Below are positions 25,388-34,875 of a stretch of 64,000 nucleotides of DNA, one piece after another (the first letter of the stretch is position 1; every line of letters starts with the position of its first letter). The stretch comes from Dehalococcoides mccartyi CG5 (GTDB lineage Bacteria; Chloroflexota; Dehalococcoidia; Dehalococcoidales; Dehalococcoidaceae), in assembly GCF_000830885.1 (NCBI RefSeq), contig NZ_CP006951.1, positions 372,001-436,000 on the forward strand, written 5' to 3'. The notes under the pieces are model-generated. The model did no database searches. It saw only the letters and a list, made by a program, of their open reading frames with translations, and was not told the origin of the DNA. The translations under genes and the position numbers were made by a program.

Positions 25388-26581
25388 TCAAGCAGACGGC
25401 CGGGTAGATTTTTGAAACTCTGTTTTTACTTTATCCAGATTGGTTGAGTTACTAAATAAATCGGCTGCGGTCATAGCCATAGCCTTGGCGGCATCCAGCG
25501 CACCCTTTAGACCGTTCACCGAACAGGCAGCGGATGCAAATTCTTCCGTGTGTCCGGAGACTTCTTTGCGGGTAATGGCATAATATCCGTGCAGGCTTGG
25601 CAAAATCTGGCTGACATTGCCCATATCGGTACTGCCAAAATTCATATCCGAGTTTTCAAGCAGAGTTTTACGACCAAGCAGATCCATGTTTTTTACATAT
25701 AAATTTGCCAGTGCCATGTTGTTATTCATGGGTGCATATATGGATTTATCAAAGCGGTACTCCAAACGGGCACCGGTAGCTTGGGCGGCAGACTTGAAGC
25801 AGTCCAGTACCCTGTCCATCAGCTCTTTCAGGTAAGGCATAGTTTGAGAACGTATCAGGAAAGTGCCGGCAGAATGTCCGGGTACGATGTTGGCAGCTTT
25901 ACCCCCATCGGTAATAATGCCGTGAATGCGGGCGCTGGGCTCTATATGCTGGCGGAGTGAATTCAGACTGGTATAAGCCAGTACTATGGCATCAAGTGCG
26001 TTTATGCCTTTGTCAGGGTGGGCCGCGGCATGAGCCTCTTTACCGAAATACTCCACATTTAGGGTAACACAGGCAAGTGCTTGGGTAGTGGCAATATCTT
26101 CATTACCGGGGTGGGCTATGAGAGCCGAGTCCAGTTCTTTAAATATCCCTTTTTCCACCATCTGTATTTTGCCTCCGCTAAGTTCTTCAGCCGGAGTGCC
26201 TATCAGACAAACAGTCCCCCCGCAAAGCTTGGCAGCCAGACAGGAGGCTACGGCTGCACCTGCCGCCGAGGTGGCAATAAGGTTATGGCCGCAGGCATGT
26301 CCCAGTTGGGGCAGGGCGTCATATTCAGCCAGAAAACCTATAACCGGTGTTCCATGACCAAAAGTGGCTTTAAAGGCAGTATTAAGGCCGCCTATGTTTT
26401 TTTCAATGCTGAAATTTTGGCTGGACAGATATTCACAAAGCCATTCTACTGCTTTATGTTCCTGATAGCCCAGCTCCGGGTTGGCATGCAGCTTCAGAGA
26501 CAGCTCTTCCAAACTGCCTTTTTCAGTGTTAATCATTTTAATGATGGCACTTTTGATATCGGCAAGATTGTTATCTGACAT
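25388..26581 (-). CDS. M20 family (M20D-like) metallopeptidase/amidohydrolase
   Basis: 397 residues. The metal-binding GHACGHNLIATSAAGAAVA and the catalytic Glu in GTPAEELSGGK fit the M20D group (aminoacylase, AbgB-like), as does SSTDMGNV-type segment GSTDMGNVSQILPSLHG near the C-terminus. The substrate is probably an N-acyl or p-aminobenzoyl amino acid or a dipeptide. It is the promoter-proximal gene of the minus-strand group that continues to plsX. ATG at 26581, with a TATAAT -10 box seven bases upstream and no Shine-Dalgarno. Confidence 0.9.
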   Translation of the reverse strand: MSDNNLADIKSAIIKMINTEKGSLEELSLKLHANPELGYQEHKAVEWLCEYLSSQNFSIEKNIGGLNTAFKATFGHGTPVIGFLAEYDALPQLGHACGHNLIATSAAGAAVASCLAAKLCGGTVCLIGTPAEELSGGKIQMVEKGIFKELDSALIAHPGNEDIATTQALACVTLNVEYFGKEAHAAAHPDKGINALDAIVLAYTSLNSLRQHIEPSARIHGIITDGGKAANIVPGHSAGTFLIRSQTMPYLKELMDRVLDCFKSAAQATGARLEYRFDKSIYAPMNNNMALANLYVKNMDLLGRKTLLENSDMNFGSTDMGNVSQILPSLHGYYAITRKEVSGHTEEFASAACSVNGLKGALDAAKAMAMTAADLFSNSTNLDKVKTEFQKSTRPSA

Positions 26582-26588
26582 TGGCCTG

Positions 26589-26594
26589 ATTATA
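26589..26594 (-). promoter_or_regulatory. -10 box of the M20 peptidase gene
   Basis: Minus strand TATAAT ends seven bases before the ATG at 26581. The -35 region (TGGTAT at 26612-26617, 17-base spacer) is poor. A start of transcription at the ATG itself would make this another leaderless mRNA. Confidence 0.4.
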
Positions 26595-26710
26595 TCCCAA
26601 ACCAGCCCGAAATACCATTTGCTGGCCCACCGGAGAGGATTAAAATGTGTTTTTTAACCGTTTCGGCAAGGATGGATTAGGCTATTTGGAGCTTTAATGG
26701 GGGTTTGGTC

Positions 26711-26739
26711 TTGGCTTGTTTAGCATTATGGTGTAAAAT
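26711..26739 (+). promoter_or_regulatory. Promoter of uvrA
   Basis: TTGGCT (26711-26716), a 17-base spacer and TAAAAT (26734-26739). Transcription would start near 26746, within the possible SOS box, giving a leader of about 50 bases with AGGAG before the GTG start. Confidence 0.55.
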
Positions 26740-26743
26740 ATTA

Positions 26744-26757
26744 GAACACATGTTTTG
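26744..26757 (+). promoter_or_regulatory. Possible LexA (SOS) operator of uvrA
   Basis: GAACACATGTTTTG resembles the Gram-positive LexA box (GAAC, four bases, GTTC): left half GAAC, centre ACAT fitting the R-N-R-Y consensus, right half GTTT. It sits at the predicted transcription start of uvrA, where a repressor would block transcription. uvrA is a classical SOS gene. Inference from one site only. Confidence 0.4.
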
Positions 26758-26794
26758 ATTTGGTTAGCTAATAAATGAACAGGAGACTTTGCCG

Positions 26795-29629
26795 GTGGCT
26801 CAGGAATATATAAAAATTAAAGGTGCCCGCGAACACAACCTCAAAAACATAGATGTCCAAATTCCCCGTGACAAACTGGTGGTTGTGACCGGGCTTTCAG
26901 GGTCAGGTAAGAGCTCTTTGGCTTTTGATACCGTTTATGCCGAAGGGCAGCGCCGCTATATGGAGTCTCTTTCCTCTTATGCCCGCCAGTTTCTGGGCAG
27001 AATGGAAAAACCGGACGTAGACCATATAGAGGGGCTTTCACCGGCTATCGCCATTGACCAGAAAGGGGTCAGCCACAACCCCCGTTCTACGGTAGGCACA
27101 GTGACTGAAATATATGATTACTTGCGTTTGCTGTTTGCCCGTACCGGACACCCTCATTGCCCGGAGTGCGGCAAGGAGATTTCTGCCCAGAGCGTGGAAC
27201 AGATAACCGATGCAGTCCAGCTGTTACCTGAGGGTGCCAAGATACTCATTCTGGGACCGCTGGTAAGGGGACGCAAGGGTGAGTATACCCAGATGTTTAA
27301 AGACCTCCGCAAATCAGGCTACGCCAGAGTTAGGGTGGACGGGCAGATTAAAGATTTGTCCGAAGATATAGAACTGGATAAAAACAAAAAACATGATATA
27401 GAAGCGGTGGTAGACCGTCTGGTGGTTGGTCAGGCGGGCTCACAGGGACGTGTTGCGGATTCGGTTGAAACTGCTCTGAAGCTGGGCGGGGGGCTGGTGG
27501 TAATATCGGTGGTGGACGGGCAGGATATGCTTTTTTCCGAAAAATTTTCCTGTGCGGATTGCGGTGTAAGCCTGGGTGAAATAGAACCCCGAACTTTTAG
27601 TTTCAATACTCCCCATGGCGCCTGCCAGACGTGTATGGGGCTGGGTGCCAAGATGGAGCTTGACCCTGAGCTGATTATACCGGACAAAAATCAGTCTCTG
27701 GCGGACGGGGCTATCAGTCCTTATCAGAACCAGAACTGGTACTTCGGACAGGTGGAAGATTTGGCCCGCAGGGCGGGTTTTTCGCTCAACAAGCCTGTTT
27801 CCACTTTTACTCCTGAACAAATGCAGTTATTGCTCTACGGTGAGGGTGGTGATATTCATAAATACCGCAACCGCTACGGGCGTGTAAGGGAATACACCAG
27901 TGGTTTTGAAGGGGTTATACCCCGTCTGGACAGACTTTACCGTGATAGTGAGTCTCAGGGAGTACGGGAGAGTATTGAAAAATATATGCTGGCTAGCCCC
28001 TGTCAGGCTTGCGGAGGCAAAAGGCTTCGCAAGGAAGCCCTGTCAGTAAAGATAGGCGAACGCAACATTGCCGATGTGGCGGGTATGTCCGTAGATGAAC
28101 AGTTTAAATGGGCAAATGAACTGGCTGGCAAAAATACCCTGTTTAGCAAACGGGAACAGCTTATAGCCGCCCAGATACTCAAAGAGATACGTTCACGTTT
28201 GGGGTTCTTAAATAACGTGGGTCTGGAATATCTAACTATAGACCGTATCGCCGGAACTTTGTCCGGCGGTGAAGCCCAGCGGATACGTTTGGCCTCACAG
28301 ATTGGCTCCGGCCTGATGGGGGTGCTATACGTTTGTGACGAACCTACCATAGGCTTGCACCCGGCAGATGATACCCGTCTGGTGGAAACCCTGCAGAAAC
28401 TGCGTGATTTGGGCAATACCATACTGGTAGTGGAGCACGATGAATCTGTGATGAGGGCGGCGGACTATATTATAGATATGGGGCCGGGGGCGGGTGAACA
28501 CGGCGGGCGGGTAGTGGCTACCGGCAATATCAGCGAAATAATGCAAAACCCGGCTTCACTTACCGGCCAGTATCTATCCGGCGCCAAGGTAATACCTGTG
28601 CCCGAAAAACGGCGGGATGGTAACGGGCAGGAACTGCTCATACAGGGTGCCCGCCAGAATAATCTTAAAAATATAGACGTACATATCCCTCTGGGCAAGC
28701 TGGTTTGCGTCAGCGGCGTTTCTGGCAGTGGCAAGTCCACTCTGGTTACCGATATTCTTTTCAAACATCTGGCTCAGGTATTTTACGGGGCTAAAGACAG
28801 GGCCGGCGGGTCAGATTCTATAACCGGCACGGAGCACATTGACAAGATAATAGAAATAAATCAGTCGCCCATCGGGCGGACACCCCGTTCAAATCCGGCT
28901 ACCTATACAGGGGCATTTACCAATATACGGGAATTGTTTGCGTCAGTGCCCGAATCCAAGGTAAAGGGTTACGGGCCGGGGCGGTTTTCATTTAACATAA
29001 AAGGTGGACGCTGCGAAACCTGTGGCGGAGAGGGTTATATCCAGATAGAAATGCAATTTCTGCCGGATGTGACTGTTCCCTGTGAAGTTTGCCACGGGGC
29101 ACGTTATAACCGCGAAGTGCTGGAGATAAAATTTAAAGATAAAAACATTGCAGACGTACTGGATATGACAGTGGACAGGGCGCTGGAGTTTTTTGAAAAT
29201 TTCCCCAAAATCAGCTCCAAACTGCAAACCATGCAGGATGTGGGTTTGGGGTATATCCGCATAGGTCAGCCGGCACCTACATTGTCGGGGGGTGAGGCCC
29301 AGCGTATCAAACTGGCAACCGAACTTTCCAAACGGGCTACCGGGCGGACTTTATACATACTGGACGAACCTACTACCGGGCTTTCTTTTGAAGATGTGGC
29401 GGCACTTCTGCGGGTGCTTCAGCGGCTGGTAGACAGCGGCAATACTGTGGTAGTTATTGAGCACCAGCTGGATGTTATCAAGAATGCAGACTGGATAATA
29501 GACCTAGGGCCGGGTGCAGGCATAAAAGGCGGGCAGATTGTAGCTGAGGGTATACCTGAAGATGTTGCCTTGAATAAAGCCTCCGTGACCGGCAAATACC
29601 TGCGGCGGGTTTTACCGAAACTGAAATAG
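26795..29629 (+). CDS. uvrA: Excinuclease ABC subunit A
   Basis: About 944 residues, the usual UvrA length. Two ABC ATPase modules: Walker [15 protein letters not shown] and [11 protein letters not shown], signatures [13 protein letters not shown] and [13 protein letters not shown], and zinc fingers including [27 protein letters not shown] and [10 protein letters not shown]. It recognises bulky DNA lesions with UvrB. I prefer GTG 26795 ([15 protein letters not shown]), with AGGAG nine bases upstream; TTG 26789 would leave only three bases. It has its own promoter with a possible SOS box. Confidence 0.97.
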   Translation: MAQEYIKIKGAREHNLKNIDVQIPRDKLVVVTGLSGSGKSSLAFDTVYAEGQRRYMESLSSYARQFLGRMEKPDVDHIEGLSPAIAIDQKGVSHNPRSTVGTVTEIYDYLRLLFARTGHPHCPECGKEISAQSVEQITDAVQLLPEGAKILILGPLVRGRKGEYTQMFKDLRKSGYARVRVDGQIKDLSEDIELDKNKKHDIEAVVDRLVVGQAGSQGRVADSVETALKLGGGLVVISVVDGQDMLFSEKFSCADCGVSLGEIEPRTFSFNTPHGACQTCMGLGAKMELDPELIIPDKNQSLADGAISPYQNQNWYFGQVEDLARRAGFSLNKPVSTFTPEQMQLLLYGEGGDIHKYRNRYGRVREYTSGFEGVIPRLDRLYRDSESQGVRESIEKYMLASPCQACGGKRLRKEALSVKIGERNIADVAGMSVDEQFKWANELAGKNTLFSKREQLIAAQILKEIRSRLGFLNNVGLEYLTIDRIAGTLSGGEAQRIRLASQIGSGLMGVLYVCDEPTIGLHPADDTRLVETLQKLRDLGNTILVVEHDESVMRAADYIIDMGPGAGEHGGRVVATGNISEIMQNPASLTGQYLSGAKVIPVPEKRRDGNGQELLIQGARQNNLKNIDVHIPLGKLVCVSGVSGSGKSTLVTDILFKHLAQVFYGAKDRAGGSDSITGTEHIDKIIEINQSPIGRTPRSNPATYTGAFTNIRELFASVPESKVKGYGPGRFSFNIKGGRCETCGGEGYIQIEMQFLPDVTVPCEVCHGARYNREVLEIKFKDKNIADVLDMTVDRALEFFENFPKISSKLQTMQDVGLGYIRIGQPAPTLSGGEAQRIKLATELSKRATGRTLYILDEPTTGLSFEDVAALLRVLQRLVDSGNTVVVIEHQLDVIKNADWIIDLGPGAGIKGGQIVAEGIPEDVALNKASVTGKYLRRVLPKLK

Positions 29630-29643
29630 ACTTAATCAGTTAT

Positions 29644-29660
29644 CGCCTGTTTGCCAGGCG
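29644..29660 (+). other. Small hairpin after uvrA
   Basis: CGCCTG, loop TTTGC, CAGGCG, followed by TTTAC. This could attenuate transcription between uvrA and the HD gene, but the T tract is too short for a confident terminator. Confidence 0.25.
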
Positions 29661-29702
29661 TTTACTGCAAATTTGCCAAGACTAATCAAAGGGGACAGAA
29701 AT

Positions 29703-30254
29703 ATGGACAGGCAATTGGCTTTGGCTGAAGTAGAAAAACGGGTAGACAATAAGAATCTGGTCAAACATATGCTGGCTACTGAAGCAGTTATGAAAGGTTT
29801 GGCCGGGTATTTTGGTGAGAACCAGGATGAATGGGCTATGGCTGGGCTTATTCATGATATAGATTTGGGTGAAGTAAAAGACGATATGTCACTTCACAGC
29901 AAACGGAGTGCCGAAATTGCTGCCAGTTTGGGTGCAGGTAAAGCTGTTTGTCAGGCTATTCTGGTGCATAACTCTGCACATGGTATTATCCCCGATAGCC
30001 GTATGGAAAAAGCCTTGTTCTGTGCTGACCCTATTACCGGGCTTATTACCGCCGCTGCTCTGGTCAGGCCGGACAAAAAGCTGGCCTGTGTGGAAGCCAA
30101 AAGTGTGGCTAAACGTTTCAAGGAAAAGTCCTTTGCTGCCGGTGCAAACCGTGAGCAGATTGCCAGTTGTTCAAGTTTGGGTCTGGAACTGGATGAGTTC
30201 ATCCGCCTGTCCCTAAGCGCCATGCAGTCTGTTTCTTCTGATTTAGGGCTGTAA
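29703..30254 (+). CDS. HD-domain protein
   Basis: 183 residues. The HD motif is WAMAGLIHDIDLGEV, with an upstream His in LVKHMLATEAVMKGLA and a later AILVHNSAHG, giving the metal-ligand pattern of small HD hydrolases. These single-domain proteins resemble YedJ/HDIG-type putative phosphohydrolases; the substrate is unknown. ATG 29703 is preceded by AAAGGGGA. It follows uvrA by 73 bases and may share its transcript. Confidence 0.88.
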   Translation: MDRQLALAEVEKRVDNKNLVKHMLATEAVMKGLAGYFGENQDEWAMAGLIHDIDLGEVKDDMSLHSKRSAEIAASLGAGKAVCQAILVHNSAHGIIPDSRMEKALFCADPITGLITAAALVRPDKKLACVEAKSVAKRFKEKSFAAGANREQIASCSSLGLELDEFIRLSLSAMQSVSSDLGL

Positions 30255-30279
30255 CTGCTTTCTAATAATTACGAACCCT

Positions 30280-30309
30280 TTGCAATTTGCCCTGTTTAGG
30301 TAATATAAT
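30280..30309 (+). promoter_or_regulatory. Promoter of the XRE regulator gene
   Basis: TTGCAA (30280-30285), an 18-base spacer and TATAAT (30304-30309). Transcription would start near 30316, about 47 bases before the ATG. Confidence 0.5.
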
Positions 30310-30362
30310 TCTAACATAGGCGTTTGATAATACTCAGCGGAAAGGGCAAAGGAAAAGACTAC

Positions 30363-30566
30363 ATGATACTGCGCACCCGGATTAAGGAACTGCGGGCAAG
30401 ATATAATCTTACCCAATCTGAGCTGGCCGAAACAGTAGGGGTCAGCCGCCAGACCATGCTTTACCTTGAAAAGGGCAAGTATAATCCCTCGCTTATTCTG
30501 GCCCACAAAGTAGCCAAAGCCCTGCATGCAGATATAGAAGACGTATTTATCCTGCGGGACGTTTAG
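30363..30566 (+). CDS. Small XRE/Cro-type transcriptional regulator
   Basis: 67 residues, nearly all one helix-turn-helix: [29 protein letters not shown], then a short C-terminal tail ending [12 protein letters not shown]. This matches stand-alone XRE proteins of the YgzD/YozG type, often autoregulators or partners of a membrane protein, which is not visible here. ATG 30363 is preceded by AAGGA. Its stop overlaps the convergent sbcC end by four bases. Confidence 0.9.
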   Translation: MILRTRIKELRARYNLTQSELAETVGVSRQTMLYLEKGKYNPSLILAHKVAKALHADIEDVFILRDV

Positions 30567-33142
30567 TTTAGGCGGATAGCTGAGCCGGATGGGGTTTTGT
30601 CTATCTCAATGCGGGTGGGGAATGAATCTTTCAGGTCATCTATATGGGTTATGACCAGTATCTTGTCAAACTCGTTCTGAATAGAGTTTATGGCCTCTTT
30701 CAGGCGCTCAATGCCGGTAGTGTCCTGTGTGCCAAATCCCTCATCAATGATAAGTGTCCGCAAAGGTGCGCCCAGACGGTTTGCCAGCAAGTGTGACAGG
30801 GCAATCCTGATCGCAAAATCTATCCTGAAAGCCTCACCGCCGCTAAAGGTTTCATAGTTGCGGGTGCCAAGTTCATCCGAGATATTTATATCCAGAGTTT
30901 CGGTTTGGTCTCCCTTTTTGGTGGAACGCTGGGTTTCTATGCTAAGGTGCATGCGGCCGTCAGTCATACGCGACAGCAACAGGTCAGCTCCGTTTTCCAG
31001 TTCAGGCAGGGTGTCTTCAATAAGCATAGTCTGGATTCCGTCTTTTTTGCCGAAAGCTCTGACCAGTTTACCGAAATAATTTATTTCTTGAGTGGTCTGG
31101 TCTTTCTCTTGTGCTTGCTTTTTCAGCTTTTTCTCCAGCTCATTTATCTGTTCTGCTTTCTGGCTGAGTGAACCCAGTTGTTGCCTCAGGGCATCCTGCC
31201 TTTGACTGAGTGACTTATATTCAGTTTCGGCTTCTCCCAGTTCTTTTTCAAGCACCGGTAATTCCGCCAGCTCTTTAAGCAGGGTCTGCTGTTCATTTAG
31301 TTTATTATCACGCCGGACTGTCAGCTCTGCCAGTGCAGAGGATGCCTTTTTTAGACTGTCATTTTCCAGCGGCAGGCGGTTAATTGCTTCGTCAAGTTTA
31401 CGTTTCTTTTCTTCAAAAGGGGTCAAATCAGCCAGATTCTGCTGGTTTCGGGTATATTCGGCATTATCAAAATTTAGTCCCTGTATTTCTTTTTCGACTA
31501 CTGCCAGACTGGCCTGCTCCGCAGTGGCATAGCTCCGTTCGTTCAGTTGTTTCTCAATACCTGCAATCAGGTTTCTGCCTTCCGCCGCCTTTATTTCAGC
31601 CTCTTTAGCCTCCGCAATCCCTTTGTCCAGTAGACTTATCTGTCTTTCATACTGTTTGTGGCTATGACTCAGGCGGTTAGTTTCGGTTTCAATGTACTTA
31701 AGCAAGGCTTGTATATCTGATTGCATCTGGCTCAGTTTTTCCTGCAGATCTGCTTGCAGGTTTTTTTGGGTATCCTGTTCCGTCTTGTATTTGCCAAACA
31801 CCAGCTTGAGCTTGTCTTGTCCCAGTTCAGTTTCGCATAGAGGGCAGTTACAGCGGTTTTCACCCGCTTCAGCCAGCAGGTTCAGTTTTTCTTCAAGTGC
31901 GTTTACCTCTTTGACGGCAACGGCGTGTTCAGTTTCCAGTCTGGCCAGGCTGCTTTGCAGATTAAGCAGCTTGTTCTGTTGGATTTTCAGTTCCGCCTCT
32001 TCAGTTTCCAACCGGGTTTTCAGTTGGTCTGATTGGGTTTTTTCTTTTTCCAGTATCACCAGAGTTTGAGCAGTGTCTTGCCTGAATTTCAGGCGTTCCT
32101 GATATTTCCCCAAGGTATTTTTAAGATTGTTTTCTTCTTTGTAAACGGCATCTTCAAGGGGCTTTTTGGTATTTTCCAGTTGCCTTAGTTTAGCCAGTAT
32201 CCGGTTGTGTTTATCATACAGGCTTTGGCAGACGGAGTATTCCTGAAAACCTTTAAAGATTGCTTCCTTTTGGGCAGAGAGTGTTTCAAAAGTGCTGATA
32301 CGCTGTTTTATTTCTTGCAGGGTTTGAATCCAGCGGGATTGGTCTTTGGAAATATCCTTCAGGTCGTTATCCAACTGGCGGCAGGTATTTTGTTTGGTGT
32401 CAAAGCTATGTTTCTTGTGCCGCATAATTTCCAGCTCGGCAAGCTGAATTTTTAATTTGCCTTCACCTTCGGCCAGGTCTTGACGGGTATGATTTAGGGC
32501 TTCTTCCAGTTCCGGTCTGGACTTCAGACTTTCTTTGCCATCTTCAATACTCTGTTCAATCTGCAGGTTTTTGGTTTCTGCTTCACGTACAGCCTGTCTG
32601 GCCAAATCTTCCAGCTGGTCATATATTTCTAACCCCAGTATGTTGGCCAGCACTTCTTTACGTTTGCCGGGGGGTTGCTGGGTAAACTGGTTGGCATGTC
32701 CCTGCCTCAGAAAGGCGCTGTTTATAAAGGTGTCATAGTCCATATGGAGTATGGAGATTATCTTTTTCTCAGTCTGGGTCAGGGTGTCTCCGGTTATATT
32801 CCGGGGTTTTTCATCTTGGAGTGAAAAAAGGCTTAACAGGCTTTGTCCATTTGTCCCTGCCTTTTTGGGGCGTTGGCGCTGGCGGATAACCTGATAAAGT
32901 TCACCTGAAATTTCAAAATCAAGGCTGACTTCTGCTTCCTGCTCGTTTAGGGAAATCACATCATCGTCACTCTTAGCCCGGCTTTTTCCCCAGAGCGCCC
33001 AGGTAATGGCATCTATCAGGGCGGATTTGCCTGCCCCGTTTTGACCGCAGATACAGGCAGTATGTATCCCGTTAAAAGAAAAAGGCGGTATTTCGCCCCG
33101 GTAACACATAAAGTTTTTTATTTTGAGTTTGACAGGAATCAT
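30563..33142 (-). CDS. sbcC: SbcC/Rad50-like ATPase
   Basis: 859 residues, an SMC-like DNA-repair ATPase of Rad50 length and shorter than E. coli SbcC. The N-terminal P-loop is [21 protein letters not shown]. Long coiled coils follow (about 180-700), with a zinc hook CPLC in [14 protein letters not shown] near the middle. The C-terminal signature is [22 protein letters not shown] and Walker B is [14 protein letters not shown]. It normally works with the nuclease SbcD/Mre11; no such gene is adjacent or anywhere in this window. ATG with GGAG six bases upstream. Confidence 0.93.
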   Translation of the reverse strand: MIPVKLKIKNFMCYRGEIPPFSFNGIHTACICGQNGAGKSALIDAITWALWGKSRAKSDDDVISLNEQEAEVSLDFEISGELYQVIRQRQRPKKAGTNGQSLLSLFSLQDEKPRNITGDTLTQTEKKIISILHMDYDTFINSAFLRQGHANQFTQQPPGKRKEVLANILGLEIYDQLEDLARQAVREAETKNLQIEQSIEDGKESLKSRPELEEALNHTRQDLAEGEGKLKIQLAELEIMRHKKHSFDTKQNTCRQLDNDLKDISKDQSRWIQTLQEIKQRISTFETLSAQKEAIFKGFQEYSVCQSLYDKHNRILAKLRQLENTKKPLEDAVYKEENNLKNTLGKYQERLKFRQDTAQTLVILEKEKTQSDQLKTRLETEEAELKIQQNKLLNLQSSLARLETEHAVAVKEVNALEEKLNLLAEAGENRCNCPLCETELGQDKLKLVFGKYKTEQDTQKNLQADLQEKLSQMQSDIQALLKYIETETNRLSHSHKQYERQISLLDKGIAEAKEAEIKAAEGRNLIAGIEKQLNERSYATAEQASLAVVEKEIQGLNFDNAEYTRNQQNLADLTPFEEKKRKLDEAINRLPLENDSLKKASSALAELTVRRDNKLNEQQTLLKELAELPVLEKELGEAETEYKSLSQRQDALRQQLGSLSQKAEQINELEKKLKKQAQEKDQTTQEINYFGKLVRAFGKKDGIQTMLIEDTLPELENGADLLLSRMTDGRMHLSIETQRSTKKGDQTETLDINISDELGTRNYETFSGGEAFRIDFAIRIALSHLLANRLGAPLRTLIIDEGFGTQDTTGIERLKEAINSIQNEFDKILVITHIDDLKDSFPTRIEIDKTPSGSAIRLN

Positions 33143-33257
33143 AAAGCTCTCCAGTTTTACTGCCTATATTCTAGCATAAAAACCAAAATTTAAAGCCATT
33201 TGTATGACAGAATGGTATTGAAATATTTGCGGCATAGTATTATTGGGCCAATGGATA

Positions 33258-33289
33258 TAAAAAAGCCCCTGTCAGTTGCGACAGGGGCT
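33258..33289 (-). terminator. Rho-independent terminator after rpoD
   Basis: Ten-base-pair perfect stem AGCCCCTGTC / GACAGGGGCT (33264-33273 and 33280-33289) with a six-base loop. On the minus strand it is followed by a run of T. It ends the ppsA-dgt-dnaG-rpoD transcript before sbcC. Confidence 0.88.
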
Positions 33290-33312
33290 GGATTAGAATA
33301 CCGGTCAGGTGG

Positions 33313-34875
33313 TTATTCCAGATAATCCTTAAGTTTGCGGCTGCGGCTGGGGTGGCGGAGTTTCCGCAGAGCCTTGGCCTCTATCTGGCGGATACGTTCA
33401 CGGGTTACGTTAAACTCTTTACCCACTTCTTCCAGAGTGCGGCTTCGGCCATCTTCCAGTCCGAAGCGGAGCTGAAGTACCCGGCGTTCACGCGGGGTCA
33501 GGCTGCCCAGAACAGTATCTATTTGCTCCTTTAGCAACTGGCGTGAAGCGGCATCCGGCGGTGCCAGTGCGTTCTGGTCTTCAATAAAGTCTCCCAGATG
33601 GCTATCTTCTTCTTCGCCGATGGGAGATTCCAGTGAAACCGGCAACTGGGATACCTTGGCAATTTCTCGTACTTTTTCCGGCGGTAGGTCCATCTCAAGG
33701 GCTATTTCGTCCGGGGTAGGTTCACGCCCAAGCTTTTGGGACAGCTGGCGGCTTATTGAAAGCAGCTTGTTAATGGTTTCTACCATATGAACAGGTATGC
33801 GTATAGTTCTGGCTTGGTCTGCAATAGCCCGGGTAATGGCCTGGCGTATCCACCATGTGGCATAAGTGGAAAACTTGAAACCGCGGTGGAAGTCAAACTT
33901 TTCCACTGCACGGATAAGACCGATATTACCTTCCTGTATAAGGTCAAGCAGAGGCATGCCCCTGCCAATGTGTTTCTTGGCCACACTGACCACCAGGCGG
34001 AGGTTGGCCTGAATAAGATGGCGTTCAGCCCGTTTAGCGTCTATTTCAAGGTTATCCAGATAATACTTCAGGCTTGCTTCATGCCGTTCCAGATGATTTA
34101 TAAAGGTAGTATCGTAAGTGTGATCTGATATTTCGGGTATAGTCATTTTTTCGGGTATGGCATCCAGCACAACCTTGGGCAGGAGGGAGCTGTTTATAGC
34201 CAGATTGATAAAAGACTGTTCTATCTCCGCCATACTCTTGCCGGTATTATCCGAGATATTTTTGGTGAGTTGCTGGTCAATCTCGTGGTCAATAGCTGTC
34301 CTTAGTTTGGGGTTGTGGATAATGGTTTTCAAACTGGCGGAAGTATCCATCCCCAATTCCTGTCCCAGTTGGAACAGGACTTCGGTAGCTTGGGCAAGCT
34401 CCCTGAGCATGCACAGGAAAGATTCGGCGGCAGACGGGTAACGCCCGCGTTTTTCCAGACACTCCTGGCGGATTTCGCGAATGCGTTTGCCTTCTTCCAT
34501 TTTCTTGGCCAGAGTTTTTTCATCTTCGGCCGAAAGAAGGGGTACCCGGCCTATTTCATGCAGATACATACGTACCGGATCATCTACTATACCCTGGGTG
34601 TCTATCTGTTCAAGGGGTATGTCAAGATCAATATTCAGCGGGCTGATTTCTTCATCGGTATCCGGTATCAGGTCTGCTTCGGCTGCCAGTTCTTCTTCGG
34701 TGAGCTCGGCGGGTATGTCTGTATCAGCTATATCCTTGAGGTCAGGCTCTGCCAGTTTGTCGCCTTCAGCTTCGGCATCCTGTTCATCATGGATATTTGC
34801 CAGCCCTTGTTCCGCATCCTTGTCGTCATCAATATCGTCAGGGCTAAACTCTTTCTTATCTTTCTCAGCGGGCAT
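33313..34875 (-). CDS. rpoD: Primary sigma factor (sigma-70)
   Basis: 520 residues. An acidic N-terminal region (about 1-80) leads to region 1.2 ([21 protein letters not shown]), region 2 ([36 protein letters not shown]), region 3 ([14 protein letters not shown]) and region 4 ([25 protein letters not shown] split over 4.1-4.2). This is the housekeeping sigma. The ATG directly follows the dnaG stop, and its AGGAGA lies inside the last codons of dnaG. Confidence 0.97.
   Translation of the reverse strand: MPAEKDKKEFSPDDIDDDKDAEQGLANIHDEQDAEAEGDKLAEPDLKDIADTDIPAELTEEELAAEADLIPDTDEEISPLNIDLDIPLEQIDTQGIVDDPVRMYLHEIGRVPLLSAEDEKTLAKKMEEGKRIREIRQECLEKRGRYPSAAESFLCMLRELAQATEVLFQLGQELGMDTSASLKTIIHNPKLRTAIDHEIDQQLTKNISDNTGKSMAEIEQSFINLAINSSLLPKVVLDAIPEKMTIPEISDHTYDTTFINHLERHEASLKYYLDNLEIDAKRAERHLIQANLRLVVSVAKKHIGRGMPLLDLIQEGNIGLIRAVEKFDFHRGFKFSTYATWWIRQAITRAIADQARTIRIPVHMVETINKLLSISRQLSQKLGREPTPDEIALEMDLPPEKVREIAKVSQLPVSLESPIGEEEDSHLGDFIEDQNALAPPDAASRQLLKEQIDTVLGSLTPRERRVLQLRFGLEDGRSRTLEEVGKEFNVTRERIRQIEAKALRKLRHPSRSRKLKDYLE

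Noticed and set aside
29644-29660. Terminator after uvrA
   Set aside because: Short stem and only three T; kept as a hairpin at low confidence.
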